Made by a program: the position numbers and the translations under genes
Part shown: positions 35,960 through 46,800 of the stretch, in pieces
How positions within the stretch are numbered: the stretch's first letter is position 1
Layout of the letters: every line of letters starts with the position of its first letter
Origin: Cristatella mucedo
Taxonomy: Eukaryota > Bryozoa > Phylactolaemata > Cristatellidae
Direction of reading: 5' to 3'
Length of the DNA stretch: 64,000 bases
Assembly (NCBI GenBank): GCA_009760855.2
Contig: WPIO01000001.1
Span: 12,779,501 to 12,843,500 of the forward strand
Notes under the pieces: generated by a model
The model's database searches: none
The model's input: only the letters and a program-made list of their open reading frames with translations
What the model was told of the DNA's origin: nothing

Positions 35960-37330
35960 CACCACATGCCTGCACTGGCTTTAAAAAATAGCGGGAATCG
36001 CATAGAGAGTTCGGCAACCTGAAGCATTCGAGAGAGTGAAAATACACGAATGGCGACCCAGCAAGCTGAAGGACTTGCAAGTAAGAATACGGAGTCAGGC
36101 ATGGCGACCAATGAAAATTAAAAGGGTGAGAATCATTCTAGACTAACATGTTCACACTGTTCACATATAGAAATTTAGTTAACTTAATTGATATTAAAAT
36201 TCACTTAGTAATCCAATTTGTTTTATTTAATTTACATAAACTCATATTCAATTCGCTTACTCATTTAAAAATAAAAAAAATGATTGCGTAATTTCTACCC
36301 TACTTTGTCAAAAGCTATTTTTTAAGCTGTATACATTTCCCCGGGTAGTACGACATGGATTAAGTTCATTAATCGACAGGAGGGCAATTATTGCGAGTTC
36401 GGAGTTTTTTTAATAGGTCTGTAAGGAGAATCGCGATTTAACTGCGTCATAGGCGTCAATAACCACCAGTGGTATGCACTTTCATATTTTAACTATGCTT
36501 CCAGAGTGAAGGCAGCGAACCGCTAGCGTGCAAATCAGCCGGCTACGACAGCTGCTAAAGATTATTAGGTGCTTCTGAGCTATGATTAATAGGAGTAGGA
36601 CAGATCACAACCTATAGCTCAGATCCTATAAAGGGCATACGACGGGATGATTAGTCAGTTAGCTTTCGCGAACCTCGTGGCTGAACGCCAAATGCCCACA
36701 AGCGCTGCCAAACCTAGAACCGAATACCGTGAGACTTTAATAGCGCAATTTTGACGAAATATTGACACAAGGCCATCGCTAATTGCTGCCGTGCTTAGCC
36801 ACCGCCTGCACATTTGCGTCTGAAAACATGCTGGCGCTGGTTCCACGACTCGTAAGCCGTGCTTTGAGGTCCAGTTTTACAGGATCTCAAATTACTTTTT
36901 ACTTGGTTCGAAGGCTTCGAAGTTTAGCATTCATTACGTGCGCTATGTTTCTTGCAAAATTTAAAACGAAGGAACGGCTAAATGCAGACTTTTCAGATGT
37001 AAATATTCTTGGAAAGAGTAGTCTTCAAATTTGGGGCGCAGCTTTTCAAGGATAACCCATGGACTGCGAGCTGTCTTCGAAGTTATTTTAATAACCAGAT
37101 AGCTCCTAATTATTTCTTGCTAGTAGTGGTAGCATTCTTTGGAGCAGATTTCTCGAAACCAAACGGCAATCTATGAGTTGGCAAGGGGGGGTTAGCAGCA
37201 GCAGCAGCCATTCAGCAGCTCAGTGCATTTCGGAGTTCTGAGGGCCTCAAAGTGAAGGACTAGCCTCAGAGCTATAATAAAATGATGCATAAATTTGAAT
37301 AATTTGATCGATGAACCAGATATACAGTAT
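35960..37330. other. Nothing recognised
   Basis: AT-rich; no ORF or repeat family supported. Confidence 0.4.
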
Positions 37331-37334
37331 ATAT

Positions 37335-37398
37335 AAAATGTACATTATATATATATATATATATATATAAATATATGTATATATATATATATATATGT
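37335..37398 (+). repeat. (AT)n microsatellite
   Basis: Interrupted TA repeat. Confidence 0.93.
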
Positions 37399-37524
37399 GC
37401 AGATATTTACAGGCATGCATACTCTCCTGCAGGTCTGTCAAACGCGTGGGGGCAGGACTGTTTTGGAGGTGTGTAGGTATTTGCAGGTATGTATTATTAA
37501 AAATGCTCTGTAGTGGCTTGCTGC

Positions 37525-37660
37525 ACTAGGTGCTGCCCAGTGGTTGAGTTTGCTCGCCTCGAACCAAAGTCCAAGGCCACGGTGAATGCATCTGAAGTCC
37601 GAGGTCGAGGGCTCGAGCACCGTGGCCGCTGTTAAGTGCCTGAATATAGATAAGGTTCTC
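37525..37660 (+). mobile_element. SINE-B fragment abutting SINE-A
   Basis: TGCCCAGTGGTTGAGTTTGC and a B-box-like GGGCTCGAGCAC are followed by AAGTGCCTGAATATAGATAA and GGTTCTCTGA, the SINE-B layout. The element stops abruptly where SINE-A begins, so SINE-A probably inserted into its tail. Confidence 0.65.
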
Positions 37661-37846
37661 TGAGCCGTGATGGCACACTAGGTAAGGCGGTTGCTTTCAC
37701 GACCTCGGTCCCGAGGTCGAGGGTTCGATTCCTGTGGCGTGTGATTCCTTATCGCCACTGCAAGCGGTGGTGATAGCCGTAAAGGCTCTTCTGTCGCTAT
37801 ACAAAAAAGAGGCTGTTTAATCAGCTAGGATTTATTTATTTATTTA
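37661..37846 (+). mobile_element. SINE-A copy, most complete
   Basis: GAGCCGTGATGGCACACTAGG head, inverted pair GACCTCGGTCCCGAGGTCGA, B box GGGTTCGATTCC, body GATAGCCGTAAAGGCTCTTC, then CTGTCGCTATACAAAAAAGA and a (TTTA)n end. This is the best reference copy for the family. Confidence 0.9.
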
Positions 37847-38149
37847 ACGTGCTTTAAAAATTAATTGTATATTTTTTTACTCTTAACTCGAGTCTTTTGC
37901 AGCGAACAAAGCCCTTGTAATGACGCTGGCCCTTGCAGATGACGGGCGACTCATTTCGATGGAACTGCCGTCTCGTAGCGGGGCTAGCTAGTCGTAGATG
38001 CTGCCTCGATGAAAGATGCAGTATGGAGGCCGATGAAGCAGAGCGCAGCAGCAGTAAAGAGGTACGGTATCGTAATTTGACGACCGTATCGTAATCATTT
38101 AGCGTGGGCTGAGGCATTCCAGAGCCCCAGAGAGACACGAGTGTACACC

Positions 38150-38705
38150 ACCAGCTATTGCGAACAGCTCACTTGCACTGGTTCCAAGTCAAGCAAGGCA
38201 TCGACTTCAAGGTTCTGTCGCTCGCTTTTAGGTCCCTTCATTCTTTGGCTCCAGCCTACCTATTAGGTCTACTCCCCCACCAAGCTAAGCATCGTACCGC
38301 CAGCTTTTCATAATCCGTTTGTCTACCTGTATTACTTCGTACGAACCTCAAGCTTTTTTGGAGACCGCACCTTTAGCTCGTATGCGCCCAAAGCCTGGAA
38401 GTCACTTCCGACTGGCGTCACGACATCTCTTGACTAGACCACATTTAGATAAAGCTAAAAACGCATCTATTTATCACAGCATTTAGTGGGTCTATGAGAT
38501 TCGTCTTTTGTGTGCTTATGCTCGCTGACACTGTGCATGCTGTCACTAACCATATTTGCATGCTGACTCTGTACATGTCACCTCTAACCATGCTATGCTT
38601 GTTGTCATTGAACATTCTACCGCAAACCATTCGATCGTGCTTCCTTTGCACCAAATGTAAAGTGCCTAGAAATAGATTAGGTTCTCTGAAGGCGCAGTAA
38701 CAAAT
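38150..38705 (+). mobile_element. L2-like LINE C-terminal fragment and 3' UTR
   Basis: It encodes [20 protein letters not shown] and [20 protein letters not shown], matching the C-terminal domain of the 15.3-kb copy. Stops and frameshifts follow. The 3' UTR runs through ATGTAAAGTGCCTAGAAATA to a degenerate tail. Confidence 0.85.
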
Positions 38706-38710
38706 GTATG

Positions 38711-38855
38711 TCCAGCAGTTAAAGTGATTGCACCAACCAAGGTCTGGCTGAGGTCCTGGGCTCAAGCCCCGAGGCATGTGTGAAGCGCCTGAATAGAGAT
38801 TAAATTCTCTTGGGGCGCTATACAAATAAAAAAAATATTATATATTATTATTATG
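38711..38855 (+). mobile_element. SINE-B copy (tRNA head, L2-like tail)
   Basis: CAGTTAAAGTGATTGCACCA head, B-box-like GGGCTCAAGCCCC, then GAAGCGCCTGAATAGAGATT and GGGGCGCTATACAAATAAA with an AT-rich end. The 3' part copies the LINE tail hairpin. It lies directly after the LINE end at 38.7 kb. Confidence 0.82.
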
Positions 38856-38869
38856 CTTTGAAGTCCTAA

Positions 38870-39370
38870 GTACAACTGACTTGTTTGAAGCCCTAAGCAC
38901 AACTGACCACCTGTTTCTTGATTTGGCTTTTCGTATGCCGTCAAACATGTAGATTATGACATGCCCGGTCCCACCAAGTTACAATGCTGCTAATAATCTC
39001 AAGTACCGTCGCAATCTAACAACCGCTCTGGCATGCACATGCACGTATTTTAATGTGCATGAGCTCCCTTTTTCCAAAATTGGGGTCAGATTATAAGGAG
39101 GGGGCTTACACATTGGAGTTGCTTTTTTTTCTTTAATATTGCCCTAAACAACATAGCTGCTTTGAATGCATTTCTGGTATTTGAACGTGTTGTGGCATTT
39201 TGAATGCAATTGACGATAAAGAAGGTGACGCAGTCTGTTAAGAGAGTGACGAAGACAATGGTGATAATGGATTATCCATCAAATTGTATGCCTATGATAT
39301 GAACAAGGAAGACGGAGAGCATCACGTGAAATGAGTGGACCACTTATGAGTCTTGAATCGGTGCTGTCCG
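38870..39370. other. Nothing recognised
   Basis: No supported feature. Confidence 0.4.
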
Positions 39371-39379
39371 AAAGAAACA

Positions 39380-40965
39380 ATAACAATACATTTGTTATAG
39401 TGCCCTCAGAGAACTCAATCTCTTTCCAGGCACTTTACATTTGCTGTAAAGGAAGCCTGATTGTTTGTTTAACGGCATGCTCAATGACAACAAGCATAAC
39501 ATGGTTAGAGGTGATATGCACAGGGTCAGCATGCAAGTATTGTTAGTGACAGCATGCACAGCGTCAGCTCTCATAAGCACACAAAGAACAAATCACATGG
39601 ACCCACTAAATGCTGTGATAAATAGATTCGCTTTTAGTTTTTTAATGTGATCAAGTTAGGGAATGTCGCGACGCCAGTCAGAAGTGAGTTCCAGGTGTTG
39701 TGAACATACGAACTGATGGCATAATCTCCAAAGGATTTGAGGTTTTTTTGCGAGGTATAGGTAAACGATTAGATTCAGAAAAGCGGGTGGTAAGATTCTT
39801 AGCCTGGTTGGAGAGTAGATCTGATAGGTAGGCTGGAGCCAAAGAATAAAGGGACCTAAAAGTGAGTGACAAAACCTTGAAGTCAAAGTGCCGCTTGTCT
39901 GGATGCCAGTGCAGGTCGGCGAGAAGTGGTGTCATGTGGCAACTTCAACGCTCATGACAAGCCTAGCTGCAGAGTTTTTGTGCTTGGTGTAGGCGCCTGG
40001 TTGCACAGGCCGGTAGATCAGCAAGCAGAGAGTTACAGAAGTCAAGACGGGATGTCACAAATGCATGGATAAATTTAGATGTGCTATCCCTGTCTAAACA
40101 AGCCGTATTTTAGCAATGTGATGTAGTTGAAAGTAGGCAGACTTGACTGTGGAGCTGATGTGGTTGTCTAATGAAAGGCCCTTTTGGAATAGAACACCTA
40201 GATTCCGCGCAGAGTCAACAAGAGATATGCTGGAAGAACCGATTGTGAGCTTGGAACTTTCAAATTTATGGATCACACTTTGCTTGCCCATAATTGGCAA
40301 GTTGGTTTTATCATAATTCAATTGAAGATAATAACAATAATAATAATGCATTTGGTATAACGCCCTCAGAGAATTAAATCTCTTTCTAGACACTCTACAT
40401 CTGCTGCGAAGGAAGCGCGATTGAATACATTTAAATAAATCAAAAAATTGTAAGAAAGTTTGCTGCCATCCATGTGTGGATGTCATCAATACATGCAGCA
40501 AGAGAGCTGAGAGAATTCGACGTGCTGGTGGGCTGGGACAGGGATCAAAGCAAAGGTACAACTGAGTGTCGTCTGCATAGAAGTGAAAGCCTAGATTGTG
40601 CCTGGCAATCACATCAGCAAGAGGGAAAGTATACACCGTGACCACAACGGGATCAAGCACATAGCCCGAGGCACTCCATATTTCAGAGGTTCTTCGGATG
40701 GTCTTTGTCCATTCACATCAATATCCTGGAGTCTCTCACTGAGAGAGGACCTGGAACATTGCAATGCAGTGCCAGTGATGCCCAGGGGGAGATGAGAGAC
40801 GCTCAAGAAGTGCATTGTGATCGATAGTATCAAAAGCTACCGAAAGATCGAGCAAAGCAAGCACAGTGACTCTACCTAAGTCTCTATTCTTCCTTAGGTC
40901 GTTATGCTCCCAAAGCAATGCCGACTCTGTGAAGTCATTACCTCTAAAACCAGACTATAACTTAA
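39380..40965 (-). mobile_element. L2-like LINE, longest copy, minus strand
   Basis: Reading leftward: TESALLWEHND, then LLDLSVAFDTIDHNALLERL (40.9-40.8 kb), GITGTALQ..., a GVP block, [13 protein letters not shown] (catalytic box, 40.57 kb), a CIDDIHTWMAANFL stretch, LQLNYDKTNLPIMGKQ, GVLFQKGLSLDNHISS and the C-terminal LRS-like domain to 39.66 kb. The 3' UTR and tail end at about 39385. Several frameshifts, plus a nested LINE tail at 40330-40440, make it inactive. It retains the post-YADD region missing from the 15.3-kb copy. Confidence 0.88.
40330..40440 (-). mobile_element. Nested LINE 3' tail inside the LINE
   Basis: AATAATAATAATGCATTTGG then AACGCCCTCAGAGAATTAAA is a separate short tail insertion. 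It splits the RT frame between the ...TWMAANFL and LQLNYDK stretches. Confidence 0.75.
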
Positions 40966-40999
40966 GAGCAAGAAATACGTGTTACAAGAAACAATTCGA

Positions 41000-43125
41000 T
41001 CATTTTTTCTTCATAAAATCCATAAAATATTCATTACTTCATTAAAGCAGGAGGCCTAGAGCAGTGGGCAGTGGCCCTACGAGGGATGAGGCTGCCTAAG
41101 CAGCCAATGGCTATCGAGCGGTTGAGGGGTGGACAGTGGCTCTCGGAGGATTACTCGGCAGTCCCACACAAATTCATGCATTTGCGGCATCTGTAAAGAC
41201 ATTCACATACCACAAACTGCAGCCAGCTGTCGGGCGGATTTGAAACGAACAATCGATCGAGAGTGCTAAAACAATGCATGCATCCAATACGAGGGCTGCC
41301 GGAGAAGCACCTGGAGAGAGGAGGTATAAGGCGAGATCCCTCTATGCCGGCAGCCGTCTTGAGTAGAGACTGGGCTTGGCCGGGGTGGTTTCTGAGAATA
41401 GAGTGCTTGGTGTCTGTTGGAACCAGAAGATTTGTTGTTCGGTCGTGCTACCCAGCCTGACGACAGGCTGTCCGGAGGGCTGTTACGAAAAGCTAGAGAC
41501 ATGTATTAATATTATTGTAAATGTTTTTTCACCTAAGATTACGAGGCTGCAGCATCAGCCCGGCCTTTAATTTACCTTTTTATTTGATTTGATTCATCTT
41601 ATCTTATTTAATTTACGTTTACGGCGTTCTATTAACGGCGGCCTGAAATCATGCACACTTTCCACGGGGACGGGGGGGGGAGGTTTTGCGAAGTATGCGC
41701 TGCATTGAGAGACAGCATACTGAGTCCCTACAAAAAGGCTTTACCTAGAGTTGGTAGGCGAATATCTACTAAAATCGACAAGGTGGTGCAGAAGTGCAAC
41801 AACCACTCACAGCGAGTACTCTCTTTGGGAGAGTTGGCGCCTGCATAGTCGACGTCGGGCGGCATTGACGGTGTTGAGGAGGGCGGTGTTACAGGTGCCG
41901 TGGGGGGGGGGGGGGGTGAATGTGTAAGTAGAGAGGCGGCTGCGAAAAGGAGGGCATTGGGCGAAGCAGGCTCAGTCTTACACATCGCTCAGAATCAAAA
42001 TCGAAGTGAACGATTTGGTCCAATGATTTTACGCCCGGTCTCGTGTTCGGTCAGTTCGGAAGTCGCACTGGGGGGATTTATCAATAACCGTTGTTGATTT
42101 CTCCGCTAGAATGTAGCCCAATCCAACGCAGTTTAGGCGCGACTCCAAAGCAAACGGCATATGCAAGCAAGCCAAAGACTCGCGGTATCCCACATATTCA
42201 TGAACAGGTGTACCGAGAAGTACTGAACCGTGCCAAGTGCCGATCGGATACTGGCTGATAGTTAGGTCCGTCTATTTTGTTACGCCTTGGTGATTTTCGG
42301 CTTGGTCAGAAACGGCTGTCGTGCAGCTCATATTTGTGCCCATGTTCTTATACCCTGCGATCGCAAAATGGCGTTTGCACCAGTGGCCATTTTGTGCGCG
42401 CCCGCTTACCGGATCATTGATCAATAGTTCTTGCCATTTCTGCGCGTTCACTTGAGCGTGTCAGTGTCGAGCTTGTCTAGGAACAGAGAATTTTTTGCAA
42501 TCTTTTTGACGTGAATGAGTTATTGAGCAGCATCCCGATTCCTTCTAGAGATGCCCCGTAAGATTATAAACTCGAAACTGATGAATGATCTCAACGAGAA
42601 TGCTCTCCAACAGCTTTGAATAAAGAAAAGTGACGTCTCTCTGTTTATTGATGGCCTTCGAAAAAAGCGGCTCATAACGTGCAGATTTGATTGTCCTTCC
42701 TTAAAGGCTGGCTCTGAAATTGACCGCTAGCCGCTATCTGTATCTGCAATCGGAAGCTTAGCGATTCCCGGGCGAAACGTGTTTCGCTGGACAGCAACAA
42801 TATTGCAACTGAGACTCTGAGAAAATATAATCAAGACGGTGAATTACTCGCCCGATAAGGCTGACCAGACCCATTCCCCCAATATATTTATTCGTGCGGC
42901 TCAAACGATGTTTCGCCTTTATCGTTTGTACAATAGCTCGTAGTGGTGCTTCCTCAGCCTATGCCTGCTACGTGCGCTGAGTTGCAACCCACAGCCTCTT
43001 TTTAAAATGTTTACCAATTTTAGACAATGCGTGTAAAATAATTAAAGCCAGTAAAACAGTTCATTTTATTGCAGACTCTCGAGCCAACCACATCTTGGGT
43101 CGGCACTAGTGAAAACACTTACTAA
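41000..43125. other. Mostly unrecognised; one possible cysteine motif ORF
   Basis: An ORF at 41651-41848 (plus) contains FCEVCAALRDSIL, then KCNNHSQRVLSLGELA. This is reminiscent of small Cys-x2-Cys segments followed by a conserved Y/H-R-x-LS-x-x-EL block in transposon proteins, but the match is weak. A G15 run is at 41902-41916. Confidence 0.3.
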
Positions 43126-43129
43126 TAAT

Positions 43130-43815
43130 AATAATAATTCACTTAATAAAGCGCCCTCAGAGAAATCAATCTCTTTCTAGGCGCTTTACATTTGCTGCAA
43201 TGGGAAATGCAATTGAATGGTGAGTAACATCATGCTTGATAAGCAAATAGCATAAATAAAATAAAAATAAAATAAATCCTAGCTGATTAAACAGCCTCTT
43301 TTTTGTATAGCGACAGAAGAGCCTTTACGGCTATCACCACCACTTGCAGTGGCGATAAGGAATCACCCGCTGCTGGAATCGAACCCACGACCTCGGTACC
43401 GAGGTCGTGAAAGCAACCGCCTTACCTAGTGTGCCATCACGGCTCACCAACATGAAAAACAGGGATGGCATGCACAGGGTCAGCATGCAAATGTGGTTTG
43501 TGGCAGCATGCACAGTGTCAGCACGCATAAGCACATGAAGGACGAATCACAGGGACCCACTAAATGCTGTCCTAAATAGGTGTTTTTAAGTTATTTTTAA
43601 ATATGGTCAAGTCAGGGTATGTTCTGACGCAAGTCGGGAGGGAGTTCCAGGCTTTGGGAGCATACGAACTAAATGCACGGTCTCCAAAGGATTTGAGGTT
43701 TGTACGAGGTATTGGTAGACTGTTGGATTCCGAAAAGCGGGTAGTACGATGCTTGGCCCTGATGGGGAGTAGATCTGAGAGATAGGCTAGAGCCAAAGAA
43801 TGAAGTGACCTAACT
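43130..43815 (-). mobile_element. L2-like LINE C-terminal fragment and 3' UTR, split by a SINE
   Basis: The C-terminal domain is intact from 43796 down to 43572 ([27 protein letters not shown], ending LKTPI). The 3' UTR follows, with SINE-A inserted at 43271-43446, and the tail hairpin plus (AAT)n at 43130-43190. It is very similar to the 15.3-kb copy. Confidence 0.9.
43271..43446 (-). mobile_element. SINE-A inserted in the LINE 3' UTR
   Basis: On the minus strand: GAGCCGTGATGGCACACTAGG, B box GGGTTCGATTCC, GCCGTAAAGGCTCTTCTGTC, tail TTTAATCAGCTAGGATTTA. It interrupts the LINE 3' UTR, which continues on both sides. Confidence 0.9.
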
Positions 43816-46800
43816 AAGCCTAGCCATAGCTCGGGCTTGTAATGGTTCGCTCGAATGCGGGATTGCTCTTAGTTTTTTCAAATCGATCGATTTAGTTCTA
43901 CCGCTTCTTGAAAGCTTACATTGATTTCTGTAGTCATCGCTAGTTATTGCTCGGCATTACTTCCTCTCACTCTCCTCTACAGGTCTCAAAAACTGTCCAT
44001 AAACAGCCTCCGTATCACTTGCGTGACAAGAAGTAAGTTTAAGAAAATCTTTAGTAAGGATTTATGCGACACCATCCCACTGAAACGGCTCTTCTCCAGT
44101 GACCAATTAGTAGCAAAGATGGTAGAAGTTTCTCGACGTTATCATTCAGAGGTTTGATTGAACTATTGAGAGATGAATAGGTTTGGCTAAAGAGGCTCTT
44201 AAGCAGTTCAAATGGTCCCTGCCTGATTGTAGTCAGTGTGTATTATTGGTCTGTAGTGTGTAAGAGACCCGTCAGTCGCGGAGTGCTAAGAGGTATGCTC
44301 TCGGTCCATTGAAGTTCTTTATTCATACAAAGCTCTAAAAATAGTAGCAGAGGACCCTAGCGTATGGTTTATATGCATTGATAAAATGAGCGCTTGCCCT
44401 TCAGATATGCGTACCTGGATTTTGGTCAATACATTCAAAATGACTGATGATAAAAGCGAACTTGTCACAGGAAGCTTATAGCGCTCGGCTGGAGCAAATA
44501 ACTTTGTTCACTTGGATGTGCCATAGTGTGGCCATTGTCAGTTGGTAATCATGTCGGTGTCCTTTTCTGAGATTTCCGCCCGTTTCTTGATTGTTTTATT
44601 CGCAATGCTACCTCCACAGCTACGCCTCGTGCTCCATCACTTTCCTACCAGGACTAGGTGCTAATTGCCACATTTTCTGAAACCTCTCAGTTCTCTCTGG
44701 AGTAGACTACTGGCACTACGTACGGGCAGTACTGCCGTTAAGCGTTGATTGCTGCTGGTGATGAACACGGACGCATTTTCGGTATTTAAATCCAAGATAC
44801 TCGGCCATACGTCTCGTTTTCTAATGAGGCTGAAACGGCCTCTCGCTGATCCAAGATATAAATCGAACAGCTCCTACTCTGACCTACAATGTCAGACCGT
44901 AGCTTGGCTCCTCCGTAGATTGCCTAACTGCTGTACTTCTTTATTTACCGTTATTACTTTTTCAGCCTCGTCATGCTCGAGACTGCGGAAGTCATTTGCA
45001 AAATTCTAATGCAACGACACGTTTTCTCCTGCTGCTGGCTAAAGTATATAATTTCCAGCTATACTGTGCTGGAATTACTGTCTGACTTAATGGTATTGCA
45101 TTGTTCCAAAACCATTTTAATCGATTATCATCCGACAGATACCAAATAAAAAGCCCGATTTCGACTCTGGTATCCTCACTAATTTTATCTCCCGCTATTT
45201 TTACTAGGACCTCAAAAAATTGTCGTTAAAACGCTTATTTAAATGTTCACAAGAATTTTAATCAGGAAAGTTCCAGTCTGAATGGAGCTAGTCCACTAAA
45301 AATGCTCTCCTCCACTTGACCAATTACATCATAGGTAGCAATGATGGCGGTAGCATCGTATCATTGGTCATCGACCGTCCTACTGATTCATTAATGCTTC
45401 TCACTTTATCTTTGTTGTGCGAGTTAACGAAGTCAGTTGGCTACAGAATTCGCACTTACGCCCGCGACGAGTCTTTGCGGCTTTAAGCAATCGCACACAG
45501 AGATAATACGCACTGCTAAGGTTCGACCCCAGCCAGCAAGCAGACTACGCAGATTGTGCTCTAGATATGTGCTTTCTGCCCGAGAGTCGATTAAAGTGCA
45601 TTGGCAGCAATTGCTGGCTTCGGGCTCTCCTAATTAATTTGAAATGTGTCAGCAAATATTATCCAAGAACTGACTTCAATAGCTGGACTGTGGATGAAGG
45701 CTGATAATGCTATCGCCTCCGATTGGGACACAGGAGTTGATAAATAGAAAGATTGCTAAAGAAAAATATCAGTTGACGGATGCAGGACGGCTGAAAGCTT
45801 GTTTTGGCATTATGTGCTTTTAAAAGCTCTGATCCAGAAGATTTTTTCAAACATTTGGCTTTGTGAGAAGGATTAGCTGTGCATAGAAGTTTCCCACTGC
45901 TCTCCTTGAATGCTAAATTGCATTTGTAGCGGGTATTGCAAGGTGCGTGTGCATATCTTGGTAAGGGGAAACGCCAATTCGCAATCGGCTGCAGAGCTTA
46001 ATTGCATTTAGCTTTGCAGCAGCCGCCAAGTCAATCCTCGACTTGCCAGTATGGACAGGCTGCCTGAGTAGTGCGTGCAAAGTAAACTGGTGGTCTACCA
46101 GGGTCTCGACATGTCGTGCCCTGCAGATGCCTTGAAGTTGCCTTGAAGCGGTCTTGAAGCTGCCGCCTCTCATCGAAGCTGGCTGCATCACGTAAACATC
46201 AACTCTTAATCTTCGAGGGTGAGAGCAACAAGTCACTTGAGAAGTGGAGGATTAGCAGACGACAGCCGGCGTTGGGCACATAAGCCCCCTTTGCTGTGGC
46301 ACGTCGAAGTAGACCGCGGGCCGAGCATGCCAGCACGCGTAGCCAGTGATCGAAAGACAGGGATAATGCGTTATCGCTTATTCCTTGAAGGTTAGCATGG
46401 GATACGCTTGCGAAATGACTAGAGCTATTAGACAGCTTTCAACGCAGGGCAGCAGTAGTCAATACGTTTTAGGACTTCCGCCATTTTATACTGCGATTGC
46501 CACACTGACGTTCCAGGCGATTACCCACTTGGCAATTGCCCCCTGTCAGCAGAATGAATGCAAGTTCGCGAAAATGCACGCACACAATCGCGCGCACACA
46601 CGCCCAAATGCAAGCACTGTTTGGCAGTACTCTTATAAAAGACATAATCCATCGTTCGACAGGCCTGCTTTGTATATCGACGGCTAGATTTTTGGTCATG
46701 AACAAAGAGTAAACACCACAGATCGCTGCTACTGGAAGCTTTCCGTGAAGTTATTTTATGTCAGAAGCAAATATTTCTATTGGAGTCTACTGTCTTAGGA

